Below, piece after piece: positions 43,543-51,962 of a stretch of 64,000 nt of DNA (positions within the stretch are counted from its first letter, which is position 1; the number at the start of each line of letters is the position of its first letter). Both the position numbers and the translations under genes were made by a program. Source of the stretch: GCA-003244245 sp050699575 (GTDB lineage: Bacteria > Actinomycetota > Actinomycetes > Mycobacteriales > Pseudonocardiaceae); NCBI GenBank assembly GCA_050699575.1, contig JBOHFG010000260.1:24740-88739 (forward strand), in the 5' to 3' direction. A model generated the notes under the pieces. It saw only the letters and a list, made by a program, of their open reading frames with translations, was not told the DNA's origin and ran no database searches.

Positions 43543-43726
43543 GCCTCGTTCCTCCTCGTCGCCCGATGCGGCCAGGCAGCCCACTGGCTGGAGCCTAACC
43601 CAGCGCAACGCCCAGAACTCGCCCGGGGCGCAGGTGACCCGGCATCCCACACGTCATACTGGGCCGCCATGAGGTCCATAGCGGGCGGTCTGCTGATAGA
43701 TCGACCGCTGACGAGAGGGCGAACGC

Positions 43727-45655
43727 GTGTGCGGGTTGCTGGGACTACTGACCGCGCAGCGCGACGCGGCACGGCGGGTGGCGGAGGTGACCGCGGCGCT
43801 ACGGTGCCAACGGCACCGCGGACCCGACGAAACCGGGATCTGGCACGACACTGACGTGGTGCTGGGATTCAACCGGCTGTCCATCATCGATCTCGAGCAC
43901 TCCCACCAGCCACTGCGCTGGGGTCCGCCGGACGCACCGGAGCGCTACACGATCCTGTTCAACGGGGAGATCTACAACTACCTCGAACTCCGTGCGGAAC
44001 TACGTCACGAACCGTACGGTGCGAACTTCGCCACCGAAGGTGACACCGAGGTAGTTCTCGCGGCATACCATTACTTCGGACCCGCTGCCGTGGCGCGACT
44101 GCGGGGGATGTTCGCGTTCGTCATCTGGGATTCGCAGCTGCGGGTAGCGTTCGGGGCCCGGGACCCTTTTGGGATCAAGCCCCTGTTCAGCTGCGCCGGG
44201 CCAGCCGGGGTGGCGTTCGCCAGCGAGAAGAAGAGTCTGCTGGAGTTGGCGCCGTCGCTGGGGGTGTCGACTCGGGTGGACCGCCGAGCGCTGCAGCATT
44301 ACCTGATCTTGCAGTACGTGCCCGAGCCGGCATCGCTGCACACCGGGATCACCCGGATCGAGTCCGGTACCACCTTCTTCCTCTCCCCCGGTGGCGACCT
44401 GGTCACTGAGCGCTATTTTCATCCCGTCTTCCGGCCCCGGGCAATCCACTCTGAAACACAAGCTCAGGCATTGCACGACGAGATCACCTCGGCGCTGCAA
44501 GACTCGGTCGCCAAGCACATGCGGGCCGACGTCACCGTCGGAGCCTTCTTGTCCGGCGGGATCGATTCCACCGCCATCGCCACGCTGGCGCGGGAGCACA
44601 ATCCGGATCTGATCACCTTCACCACCGGTTTCGAGCGCGACGGCTACTCCGAGGTGGACGTGGCTGCGGAGTCGGCAGCCGCGATCGGTGTCCGGCACGT
44701 GATCCGCACCGTCTCGGCGACCGAGCTGGCCGACGCGCTGCCGCTGATCGTCTGGTATCTCGATGATCCGGTAGCCGACCCCGCGCTGGTGCCACTGTGG
44801 TTCATCGCTCGGGAGGCGCGGGAACACGTCAAGGTGGTGCTGTCCGGGGAGGGCGCCGACGAGCTGTTCGGTGGCTACACCATCTACCGGGAACCACTGT
44901 CGTTGGCTGCGTTCGAGAAGGTGCCCGGCGGGCTACGCCGCACCCTGGGGCGGATCTCCACGCACATCCCGGAGGGAGTGCGCGGCAAGGATCTGCTGCG
45001 TCGCGGCGCGCTGCCGCTGGAGCAGCGCTACTACGGCAACGCCCGGATCTTCCTGGAGGATCAGCTGCGCGGGGTACTGCGTGGATACGACCCGGCTGTC
45101 TCGCATGCCGACGTCACCGCGGATCCCTACGCCGAGTCGACCGGCTGGGATCCGGTTGCCCGCATGCAGCACGTGGACCTGTTCACCTGGCTGCGTGGCG
45201 ACATCCTCGTCAAAGCAGACAAGATGACCATGGCCAACTCTCTTGAGCTGCGGGTGCCCTTCCTCGACCCGGAGGTGTTCCGGGTGGCTTCCACGATCCC
45301 GCTCAGGGAAAAGATCACTCGCGAAACAACCAAACATGCACTGCGCCAGGCACTACGCGATATCGTGCCCGCGCACGTGCTGAACCGGCGCAAACTAGGC
45401 TTCCCAGTACCGATCCGGCACTGGCTTCGAACGGATCTGCACGATTGGGCCCGTGGCATAGTCAACGACTCCGGGACTGGCGAGTTCCTCGATCTCGCGG
45501 CGGTGCACCGGATGCTCGACGAGCACCGCACAGGTCCGCGAGATCACAGCAGGCGGATCTGGGCGGTGCTCGTCTTCATGCTCTGGCACGGCATCTTCAT
45601 CGAGCAGCGGGTCACCCCCGCAGTACCCGAACCGCGCTACCCCGTGCAGGTCTAG
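43727..45655 (+). CDS. asnB: Glutamine-hydrolysing asparagine synthetase family amidotransferase (AsnB/LtsA)
   Basis: The 642-residue enzyme has an N-terminal glutaminase domain with catalytic Cys2 (MCGLLGLL) and a C-terminal synthetase domain with the pyrophosphate loop FLSGGIDSTAIA. HRGPDETG and FNGEIYNYLELR are conserved. Beside the oxidase genes, the corynebacterial and mycobacterial orthologue (LtsA/AsnB) amidates meso-diaminopimelate in peptidoglycan, so that is the likely role; free asparagine synthesis is the alternative. The GTG start is fixed by the need for Cys2. Confidence 0.92.
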   Translation: MCGLLGLLTAQRDAARRVAEVTAALRCQRHRGPDETGIWHDTDVVLGFNRLSIIDLEHSHQPLRWGPPDAPERYTILFNGEIYNYLELRAELRHEPYGANFATEGDTEVVLAAYHYFGPAAVARLRGMFAFVIWDSQLRVAFGARDPFGIKPLFSCAGPAGVAFASEKKSLLELAPSLGVSTRVDRRALQHYLILQYVPEPASLHTGITRIESGTTFFLSPGGDLVTERYFHPVFRPRAIHSETQAQALHDEITSALQDSVAKHMRADVTVGAFLSGGIDSTAIATLAREHNPDLITFTTGFERDGYSEVDVAAESAAAIGVRHVIRTVSATELADALPLIVWYLDDPVADPALVPLWFIAREAREHVKVVLSGEGADELFGGYTIYREPLSLAAFEKVPGGLRRTLGRISTHIPEGVRGKDLLRRGALPLEQRYYGNARIFLEDQLRGVLRGYDPAVSHADVTADPYAESTGWDPVARMQHVDLFTWLRGDILVKADKMTMANSLELRVPFLDPEVFRVASTIPLREKITRETTKHALRQALRDIVPAHVLNRRKLGFPVPIRHWLRTDLHDWARGIVNDSGTGEFLDLAAVHRMLDEHRTGPRDHSRRIWAVLVFMLWHGIFIEQRVTPAVPEPRYPVQV

Positions 45656-45669
45656 TAGGCCAGGATGAC

Positions 45670-46032
45670 CTAGTTGAATGAGTCCCCACAGGCGCAGGAG
45701 CCGCCCGCGTTGGGGTTGTCGATGGTGAAGCCCTGCTTCTCGATCGTGTCCACGAAATCGATCACAGCACCTTGCAGGTAGGGCACGCTCATCCGATCAA
45801 CCACGACGGCGAGGCCGTGGTAGTCCCGCTTCGCATCTCCGTCGAGCGCACGCTCGTCGAAGAAGAGCTGGTAGCGCAGCCCGGCACAACCACCTGGTTG
45901 CACGGCGATGCGCAGGTGCATGTCCGACCGGCCCTCTTGGTCGAGCAGCGCCTTCGCCTTGGCGGCAGCGGCATCGGTGAGCTCGACACCGTGGGTGGCC
46001 ACCTCAGTGTCGGCGATGTTCTCGACGGTCAT
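45670..46032 (-). CDS. erpA: A-type iron-sulfur cluster carrier (ErpA/IscA family)
   Basis: The 120-residue HesB-fold protein has the three conserved cysteines: one in QPGGCAGLRYQLFFDE and two in the C-terminal SCACGDSF. It carries or inserts Fe-S clusters in apoproteins; candidates here include QcrA, LipA and other dehydratases. It matches Rv2204c. Rv2202c and Rv2203, which separate it from asnB in M. tuberculosis, are absent here. Confidence 0.93.
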   Translation of the reverse strand: MTVENIADTEVATHGVELTDAAAAKAKALLDQEGRSDMHLRIAVQPGGCAGLRYQLFFDERALDGDAKRDYHGLAVVVDRMSVPYLQGAVIDFVDTIEKQGFTIDNPNAGGSCACGDSFN

Positions 46033-46195
46033 GATTCTCCCCTGGGATCAACGCGCGGCACGGACAAGTCTCCACTCTACGCGAACGCCCGCGACCGACG
46101 GGGGATTCCCGTGCCTCCATGGTGACACATCGGACGCTCGCCGTCCCCCTGCAGACAATCAGACCAGCTCGACCATATGCCCTAGGCTGGCCATC

Positions 46196-46828
46196 GTGAA
46201 GTTCCTGCGCGGCAACACCGGCTCCGGAGCCGCCGACCCCCAGCCGGAGCCGGCGGTGGACGTCGAGCAAGACGTCACCCACCGAACCCGCTCTGGAGGT
46301 AAGGGCCGGCCAACCCCGAGCCGCCGAGAGGCAGAGGGCCGCAAACGCGGCCCCGCGCCACCCCCGCCGCGTACCCAACGAGAAGCGTTACGCCGGATGC
46401 GCGGATCCAAGGAAGAACGCCGTAACGCCACCGCGACGCGCCGCGAACGCATGCTGGCCGGGGACGAGAAATACCTGCTGCCGCGCGATCGCGGCCCGGT
46501 AAAGGCCTACGTGCGGGACGTGGTCGATTCTCGGCGGCACCTCGCCGGTGCCTTCATGCCGCTGGCCCTGCTAGTGATCGTGGTCATTCTGGTGCCCTCG
46601 CCGATCGTGCAGCAGTATGTGTCGCTGGTATCGATGGCGATGCTTCTCGCGATCATCGTCGAAGGAGTCGTGCTGGGCCGGATCGTCTCTCGGCACGTGC
46701 GCGAACGGTTCCCCAACGCATCGGAGTCCGGGGCGAGCCTGGGGTTTTATGCCATGACCCGGGCGACCCAGTTGCGCCGGCTACGGGTGCCCAAGCCACG
46801 GGTCGGTCCTGGCGACTCGATCCCCTGA
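46196..46828 (+). CDS. DUF3043 membrane protein, Rv2206-like
   Basis: The 210-residue protein has a long charged N-terminus rich in Arg, Pro and Glu (residues 1-100), the conserved YLLPRDRGPVKAYVRDVVDS, two transmembrane helices (AGAFMPLALLVIVVILVPSP and VSMAMLLAIIVEGVVLGRIV) and a C-terminal GFYAMTRATQLRRLRVPKPR. The function is unknown. GTG at 46196 places MKFLRGN-type sequence at the start, as in relatives. It is divergent from erpA, as in mycobacteria. Confidence 0.86.
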   Translation: MKFLRGNTGSGAADPQPEPAVDVEQDVTHRTRSGGKGRPTPSRREAEGRKRGPAPPPPRTQREALRRMRGSKEERRNATATRRERMLAGDEKYLLPRDRGPVKAYVRDVVDSRRHLAGAFMPLALLVIVVILVPSPIVQQYVSLVSMAMLLAIIVEGVVLGRIVSRHVRERFPNASESGASLGFYAMTRATQLRRLRVPKPRVGPGDSIP

Positions 46829-46859
46829 CTGGCTCCCGTTACTGCGCTGGCTCCCCCCG

Positions 46860-47066
46860 CTACTGCGCTGGGGGCGGTCGCAGGCTCATCGGCCCGTACA
46901 CCACATCCTCGCCATCAAGCAGGGTGATTGCTTCCACGCCATCCGCAAGCAGGCCCGACCACTCGCGGCCGAGCCACTTCTCAGCATCGTCCTGATCCTC
47001 AAACGCGATGTCGGGGCCGGATGCCGCACGGCCGTCCGGGCCCTGGTAGCGCCACCGTATGGCCAT
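46860..47066 (-). CDS. Small conserved hypothetical protein
   Basis: The 68-residue protein runs MAIRWRYQGPDGRAASGPD, then a middle FEDQDDAEKWLGREWSGLL, then GVEAITLLDGEDVVYGPMSL. I recall similar short actinobacterial proteins of unknown function. It is acidic, has no cysteines and no membrane segment. The ATG at 47066 is 61 nt from the cobU start on the other strand, so the two share a promoter region containing a 22-bp palindrome. Confidence 0.75.
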   Translation of the reverse strand: MAIRWRYQGPDGRAASGPDIAFEDQDDAEKWLGREWSGLLADGVEAITLLDGEDVVYGPMSLRPPPAQ

Positions 47067-47104
47067 CGCCTGCTCCCGCCCGGTTGCCGTTCGCATCGTG
47101 GAGA

Positions 47105-47126
47105 CGCCTGACGGTACCGTCAGGCG
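47105..47126. promoter_or_regulatory. 22-bp perfect palindrome just before cobU
   Basis: CGCCTGACGGT followed by ACCGTCAGGCG forms an exact palindrome ending 1 nt before the preferred cobU GTG. It could be an operator for a dimeric regulator or, in the mRNA, a hairpin that would cover the ribosome-binding region. If cobU starts at the upstream GTG (47098) the palindrome lies in the coding region. Confidence 0.6.
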
Positions 47127-47127
47127 G

Positions 47128-47652
47128 GTGCGGACGCTGGTGCTCGGAGGTGCGCGCTCAGGCAAGTCTGCGCACGCTGAGGGGTTACTGAGCGATGCCC
47201 GGGTGGATTACCTGGCCACCGCCCGGCGCCAGGTCAACGACCCGGACTGGGAGTCGCGGATCGCCGCACATGTGATCCGCCGGCCGGCGGGTTGGCGCAC
47301 CGTTGAGCCCGCCGACCTCCCCAACGCGCTGCGGACCGCCGGCCCGGTTCCGGTGCTGGTCGACGACATCGCCACTTGGCTGACCGGCGAGCTGGACGAC
47401 GCGGGAGCCTGGGAAGGCGGCCTGGAGGCGGTGCGAGCCTGCCGCGCACGGTGCGGTGAGCTGGTGTCGGCGGTGGCAGCCTGCCCGGCCCGGCTGGTGC
47501 TAGTCAGCGCCGAGGTAGGCCTAGGCGTCGTACCATCAACACACGCTGGACGCCTATTCCGCGACGAACTAGGCACCCTCAACGCCACCCTAGCCCCCCT
47601 ATGCGACGAAGTCCTGCTACTAGTAGCAGGACTACCCCTCAAACTCCACTAA
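47128..47652 (+). CDS. cobU: Adenosylcobinamide kinase / guanylyltransferase
   Basis: The 174-residue bifunctional enzyme phosphorylates adenosylcobinamide and adds GMP in lower-ligand assembly of cobalamin. RTLVLGGARSGKSAHAEGLL is the P-loop, VLVDDIATWLTG the metal-binding motif, and STHAGRLFRDELGTLN is typical. The start may be GTG 47128 or GTG 47098. The last 100 nt are strikingly C-rich and G-poor on the coding strand with a run of rare CTA leucine codons, and contain another 22-bp palindrome at 47611-47632. Followed by the REPIN-like element, then cobT and cobS. Confidence 0.92.
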   Translation: MRTLVLGGARSGKSAHAEGLLSDARVDYLATARRQVNDPDWESRIAAHVIRRPAGWRTVEPADLPNALRTAGPVPVLVDDIATWLTGELDDAGAWEGGLEAVRACRARCGELVSAVAACPARLVLVSAEVGLGVVPSTHAGRLFRDELGTLNATLAPLCDEVLLLVAGLPLKLH

Positions 47653-47662
47653 GCGACGTCCA

Positions 47663-47725
47663 CCCGACATGGAGACATATCGGGGTTATTCAGCCCCCGA
47701 AAGCCCGATATGTCTCCATGTCGGG
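47663..47725. repeat. 63-bp REPIN-like element, copy A (cobU-cobT)
   Basis: Two 22-nt units face each other: 47663-47684 (CCCGACATG, loop GAGA, CATATCGGG) and 47704-47725 (CCCGATATG, loop TCTC, CATGTCGGG), with a 19-nt spacer GTTATTCAGCCCCCGAAAG. Each unit can fold alone (9-bp stem with one mismatch or wobble) and the two units can pair with each other. The reverse complement of copy C at 60148-60210 differs at only three positions, all in the spacer. Confidence 0.93.
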
Positions 47726-47756
47726 GCTGTTACCACCGAGCATGCTAGGAGAGCGC

Positions 47757-48830
47757 GTGGAGTTCACGAGGATCACGCCACCCGACCAGCAAACCCACCG
47801 CGAAGCGGTGGAACGCCATGGGCGGCTGAGTAAGCCGACGGGCTCGCTGGGGCGGTTGGAGGAGCTGGGTGCGTGGGCGGCCGCCTGCCAGGGAGTCTGC
47901 CCACCGCACCCGTTCGCCCGCCCGCAGGTGGTGGTGTTCGTCGGGGACCACGGCATCGCCGCGCACGGTGTCTCCGCCTATCCCAGCGAGGTTACCCAGC
48001 AGATGGTGGGCAACTTCCTGAACGGGGGGGCGGCAGTGACCGTGCTCGCCTTGGCAGCCGGGGCGACAGTGCGGGTGGTCGATGTGGCCGTCGACTGTGA
48101 CCCGACAGCTGTTGCCGCACCTCCGCTGGTCACTAGACACAAGGTTCGCCGCAGCAGCGGCGCGATCGACCGGCAGGACGCGCTGACCGACGCGGAGGTG
48201 ACCCAAGCACTGGGCGCCGGGGCGACGATCGCCGACGAGGAGGTGGACCGCGGCGCTGACCTGCTGATCGCCGGCGATATGGGGATCGGCAACACCACTC
48301 CAGCCGCGGTACTGGTGGCGGCACTCACCGGGGCAGAGCCGGTGGCGGTGGTGGGTCGTGGCAGCGGCATCGACGATGCCGGCTGGATACGCAAGACCGC
48401 AGCGATCCGTGACGCGTTGCGCCGAGCCCGCCCGGTCGTCGGTGATCCCGTCGCACTGGTCCGCACCGCCGGCGGTGCGGACATCGCCGCGATGGCCGGG
48501 TTCCTGGCCCAGGCTGCGGTCCGCCGCACCCCGGTGATTCTCGACGGGGTTGTCGTCGGGGCCGCAGCGATGCTCGCCGAGGAGCTCGCACCGGGAGCCC
48601 GGCAGTGGTGGGTGGCTGGACATCGCTCGGCGGAGCCCGCACACACCCTGGCGTTGGCACATCTGGAGTTGGATCCCCTCCTGGACCTGGGCATGCGGCT
48701 GGGCGAGGGCGCTGGGGCGGTCGCCGCGTTGCCGCTGGTGCAGATGGCCGTCCGGGTACTGGCCGAGATGGCCACCTGCACCGACGCGGGCGTCTCCGGG
48801 CCGGTGGGTGCTTCGTTGCCCACGAGGTGA
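47757..48830 (+). CDS. cobT: Nicotinate-nucleotide-dimethylbenzimidazole phosphoribosyltransferase
   Basis: The 357-residue enzyme makes alpha-ribazole phosphate for the cobalamin lower ligand. VVVFVGDHGIAAHGVSAYPS, the GDMGIGNTTPAAVLV motif and the C-terminal catalytic Glu region LGMRLGEGAGAVAALPLV are typical. GTG at 47757 has AGGAG 5 nt upstream; an ATG at 47742 lacks such a site. It is separated from cobU by the REPIN-like element and overlaps the cobS start by 4 nt. Confidence 0.95.
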   Translation: MEFTRITPPDQQTHREAVERHGRLSKPTGSLGRLEELGAWAAACQGVCPPHPFARPQVVVFVGDHGIAAHGVSAYPSEVTQQMVGNFLNGGAAVTVLALAAGATVRVVDVAVDCDPTAVAAPPLVTRHKVRRSSGAIDRQDALTDAEVTQALGAGATIADEEVDRGADLLIAGDMGIGNTTPAAVLVAALTGAEPVAVVGRGSGIDDAGWIRKTAAIRDALRRARPVVGDPVALVRTAGGADIAAMAGFLAQAAVRRTPVILDGVVVGAAAMLAEELAPGARQWWVAGHRSAEPAHTLALAHLELDPLLDLGMRLGEGAGAVAALPLVQMAVRVLAEMATCTDAGVSGPVGASLPTR

Positions 48831-49576
48831 GCTCTGGACTGCGGCTGGCGCTGTCCTGGCTGACCGTCCTGCCGGTGGGGTCGCCCGTCGAGGTGGATCG
48901 GACCATCGCCCGGCGGGCGTTGTACTGGGCGCCTATGGTCGGCGCTGGGCTGGGTCTGCTGGCCGCCGCAGCGCTACACGCGCTGCACGCGGTGGCCACC
49001 CCGGCGCTGCTGGCCGGGGTGGCCGTGGTGGCAGCACTCGCTGGGCTGACCCGCGGGATACACCTGGACGGGCTCGCCGACACCGCCGATGGGCTGGGCT
49101 GTTACGGCGGGCCGCAGCGGGCGCTGGAGGTGATGCGGGACGGCTCGACCGGACCGTTCGGGGTGGTCGCTCTAGTGTTGGTGTTGACCACGCAGGCGGC
49201 CGCGCTGGGAGCACTCGCCGAAGCCGGCCGGCTGATTCCCGTGGCGCTGGCGATGATCGCCGGCCGGGCCGCCTTCGGCTGGTGCGCCCGGAAAGGGGTA
49301 CCGCCGGCCCGGCCGACCGGGATGGGGGCACTGGTGGCCGGCAGCCAACCGCCGGGTGTCCCGATGGCCTGGTCAGCACTGTTGCTGGTCGGTGGGCTGG
49401 TGGCGGTGCCCGGACGATGCTGGCAAGGCGCAGCCGCAGTGAGCCTGGCCGCCGCCGTAGTGCTGGTGGTCTCAGCGCACACCCGCCGCCGCTTCGGCGG
49501 CGTCACCGGCGACGTCCTAGGCGCCGCAAACGAACTCGCCAGCACCGCCATACTCGCCATCTGCGCACTGGGCTAA
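48827..49576 (+). CDS. cobS: Adenosylcobinamide-GDP ribazoletransferase (cobalamin synthase)
   Basis: The 249-residue integral membrane enzyme joins adenosylcobinamide-GDP and alpha-ribazole. The conserved LTRGIHLDGLADTADGLG motif with its acidic residues is present, along with a second set in GGVTGDVLGAANELA. Five to six hydrophobic helices are seen. GTG at 48827 overlaps the cobT stop (GTGA). The stop lies inside a 19-bp duplicated segment next to the solitary REP unit. Confidence 0.94.
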   Translation: MSSGLRLALSWLTVLPVGSPVEVDRTIARRALYWAPMVGAGLGLLAAAALHALHAVATPALLAGVAVVAALAGLTRGIHLDGLADTADGLGCYGGPQRALEVMRDGSTGPFGVVALVLVLTTQAAALGALAEAGRLIPVALAMIAGRAAFGWCARKGVPPARPTGMGALVAGSQPPGVPMAWSALLLVGGLVAVPGRCWQGAAAVSLAAAVVLVVSAHTRRRFGGVTGDVLGAANELASTAILAICALG

Positions 49577-49618
49577 TCCCGACATGCTGGGCTAATCCCG
49601 ATATGGAGACATATCGGG
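49568..49618. repeat. Solitary REP unit (copy B) with 19-bp duplication, cobS-ilvE
   Basis: CTGGGCTAATCCCGAyATG occurs at 49568-49586 and 49587-49605; the first copy contains the cobS TAA. The second runs into a single 22-nt unit at 49597-49618 that folds as a perfect 9-bp stem (CCCGATATG with CATATCGGG) and a GAGA tetraloop. It is the same unit that forms the REPIN-like copies A and C. Confidence 0.9.
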
Positions 49619-49634
49619 ATAGCGGGTGGGGCGG

Positions 49635-50729
49635 TTAGGTGAGGGAGACCATCCAGTTGTGGGGGTCGGGGGCGGTTCCTCGTTGGAGGGCGGTTAGGGC
49701 GGCGCGTAACCGGGTGGTAACCGGGCCGGGGGTGATGGGGAACTCGCCGCCGGCGTGGACGACCCGCCCGACCGGGGTGATCACCGCGGCGGTGCCGCAA
49801 GCAAAGACTTCCGAGATGTCCCCCGACTCTACGCCCTTCTCCCACTCCTCAGTGGAGACCCGTCGCTCCTCGACGCCCAGGCCGTGGTCTCGGGCCAGGG
49901 TGAGCAAGGAGTCGCGGGTGATGCCAGGGAGCAATGCGCCGGTGAGCTCCGGGGTCACCAGCCGGGCTTGCGCCCCCTCCCCGAAGACGAAGTAGAGGTT
50001 CATCCCACCCATTTCCTCCACCCAGCGGCGCTCCACCGCATCCAGCCACACGACCTGGTCGCAGCCCCGGTCGGCGGCTTGCTGCTGGGCCAGCAACGAC
50101 GCGGCGTAGTTCCCGGCGAACTTGGCGGCCCCGGTACCGCCGGGCGCGGCCCGGACGTACTCGGTGCACAGCCACACGCTGACCGGCTTGAGCCCACCGC
50201 GGAAGTACGGACCGGCTGGGGAGGCGATGAGCAGGTACTGGTAGGTCGTCGCCGGGCGCACCCCGAGACCCACCTCAGTGGCGAAGAGCATCGGCCGCAG
50301 GTACAACGAGTCCTCCCCGCCAGCGGCCGGCACCCAACCGAGGTCGGCGCGCACCAGCTCACGCAGCGAGCCGAGGAACAGCTCGTCGGGCAGTTCGGGC
50401 ATCGCCATCCGCCGGGCGGAGGAACGGAGCCGGGCGGCGTTAGCCAGCGGCCGGAAGGAGGACACTGTGCCGTCTGGCTGCCGGTAGGCCTTGAGGCCTT
50501 CGAAGATCGCCTGGCCATAGTGCAGCACCATGCAGGCCGGGTCCATCACGAGCTGCCGGTAGGGGCCAACCTGCGGGTCGTGCCAGCCACGGGTGGCGGT
50601 CCAGTTGATCTCTACCAGATGGTCGGTGAAGTACCTGCCGAAGCCTGGCGAGGCCAAGATCTCCGCCCGCCGTTGCCGCGTTACCGGCGACGGGTGCGGC
50701 AGCCGGGTGAACAGCGGTGCGGCACTCAT
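49635..50729 (-). CDS. ilvE: Branched-chain amino acid aminotransferase
   Basis: The 364-residue class IV PLP enzyme carries out the last step of Val, Leu and Ile synthesis and the first step of their breakdown. The PLP lysine is in GAAKFAGNYAASLLAQQQ; VVWLDAVERRWVEEMGGMNL and CGTAAVITPVG are family motifs. ATG at 50729 gives MSAAPLFTRLP. The 3' end is C-rich and G-poor on the coding strand next to REP copy B. It is preceded by gcvT on the same strand (51 nt gap). Confidence 0.94.
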   Translation of the reverse strand: MSAAPLFTRLPHPSPVTRQRRAEILASPGFGRYFTDHLVEINWTATRGWHDPQVGPYRQLVMDPACMVLHYGQAIFEGLKAYRQPDGTVSSFRPLANAARLRSSARRMAMPELPDELFLGSLRELVRADLGWVPAAGGEDSLYLRPMLFATEVGLGVRPATTYQYLLIASPAGPYFRGGLKPVSVWLCTEYVRAAPGGTGAAKFAGNYAASLLAQQQAADRGCDQVVWLDAVERRWVEEMGGMNLYFVFGEGAQARLVTPELTGALLPGITRDSLLTLARDHGLGVEERRVSTEEWEKGVESGDISEVFACGTAAVITPVGRVVHAGGEFPITPGPVTTRLRAALTALQRGTAPDPHNWMVSLT

Positions 50730-50780
50730 GACCTGCACGGTAGCGTGTCGTGCGCCGAAATGGTAGGACGTCCGAGGGTC

Positions 50781-51881
50781 TCACCGCACGTGGGAGGGCA
50801 CGAAGGGAAGTTTGACGACCTCGCAGGGCATCGCCCGACCACGGACGTCGACCTCGACGGTGTCCCCGGGTCGCACGGCGGGATCGAGCAGCGCCAGCGC
50901 GATGCCGGTGCGCAACGTCGGGGAGAAGGTGCCCGAGGTGGTCTCCCCCAGCGACGCGCCCGCCGTAGACCGGACCGTCATGTGCGGCCGGGGCACCCCG
51001 CGGGCGGTGGCGCGCAGCCCCCGTAGCCGCCGGGATGGGCCGCGATCCCGCTCGGCGAGCAGTGCCGAACGCCCCCAGAAGGTGGGCTTGTCCCAGCCGA
51101 TCACCCAGGAGACACCACCTTGCAGCGGGGTGATGTCCGGACCCAGGTCTTGGCCGTGCAGGGGGTAGCCCATCTCGGTGCGCAGGGTATCCCGGGCGCC
51201 GAGCCCGCACGCGCGCCCACCGAGCGGGCCCGCAGCGGCGAGCAACGCTTCCCACAGGGCGGCCGCGTGCTCCCAGCGTGGCGACAGCTCGTAGCCATGC
51301 TCACCGGTGTAGCCGGTCCGACCCACTCGCACGAATACGCCATCGCGATGAGCGTCGGCGAAGGCCATGTAGGGCATGGTGGTCGGCAGTCCCACAGCGG
51401 CAAGCACCTCAGCCGAGCGGGGCCCTTGCACGGCGAGCACGGCGTACTGGTCGTGCTGGTCGCTCACCCGCACGGCCCGGGGCGCCGCCGCGGCCAGCCG
51501 CCGGCCGACCTCTGCCGCGTTCGCGGCATTCGGCACGCAGAACACCTCGTCCGGGCCGACCAGGTACGCGATCAGATCGTCCACCACGCCACCGTCCTGG
51601 GCGCAGCACAGCGTGTATTGGGCCTGCCCCGGACTGATCTTGGCCAGGTCAGCGGTGAGGCAGGAGTTGACGAACTCCGCCGCCCCTGGACCGCTGATCC
51701 GGACCTTGCCCAGGTGTGTGACGTCGAACACACCCACCGCCTCGCGCACAGCGGCGTGCTCGGCGACGACGCCTCCACCGGAATAGCTGATCGGCATTTC
51801 CCATCCGCCGAACGCCCCGAGGGTGGCACCGGCCTCGATGTGCGAGGCGTGCAGGGGTCCGCGATGCAGGTCGGTACTCAC
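50781..51881 (-). CDS. gcvT: Aminomethyltransferase, T-protein of the glycine cleavage system
   Basis: The 366-residue folate enzyme transfers the methylene group from aminomethyl-GcvH to tetrahydrofolate, releasing ammonia. MPISYSGGGVVAEHAAVREA, VGVFDVTHLGKVRI (with the catalytic-site Asp), GYTGEHGYEL and RDTLRTEMGYPLHG are typical. No glycine riboswitch is seen upstream, unlike gcvP; the leader is short because pepA diverges 81 nt away. ilvE lies downstream. Confidence 0.95.
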   Translation of the reverse strand: MSTDLHRGPLHASHIEAGATLGAFGGWEMPISYSGGGVVAEHAAVREAVGVFDVTHLGKVRISGPGAAEFVNSCLTADLAKISPGQAQYTLCCAQDGGVVDDLIAYLVGPDEVFCVPNAANAAEVGRRLAAAAPRAVRVSDQHDQYAVLAVQGPRSAEVLAAVGLPTTMPYMAFADAHRDGVFVRVGRTGYTGEHGYELSPRWEHAAALWEALLAAAGPLGGRACGLGARDTLRTEMGYPLHGQDLGPDITPLQGGVSWVIGWDKPTFWGRSALLAERDRGPSRRLRGLRATARGVPRPHMTVRSTAGASLGETTSGTFSPTLRTGIALALLDPAVRPGDTVEVDVRGRAMPCEVVKLPFVPSHVR

Positions 51882-51962
51882 GGCTGTGGAACGCTACCTC
51901 CAGTGGCAGCGGTCACCGCCACGCACCCGAGTTAATCCGGCCACACCTGCGAGGAGATCACC

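Noticed and set aside
46829..46872. Imperfect direct repeat (GGCTCCC and TACTGCGCTGG twice) between the DUF3043 gene and the small hypothetical gene
   Set aside because: Short, imperfect and within or next to a gene end; no further significance seen.
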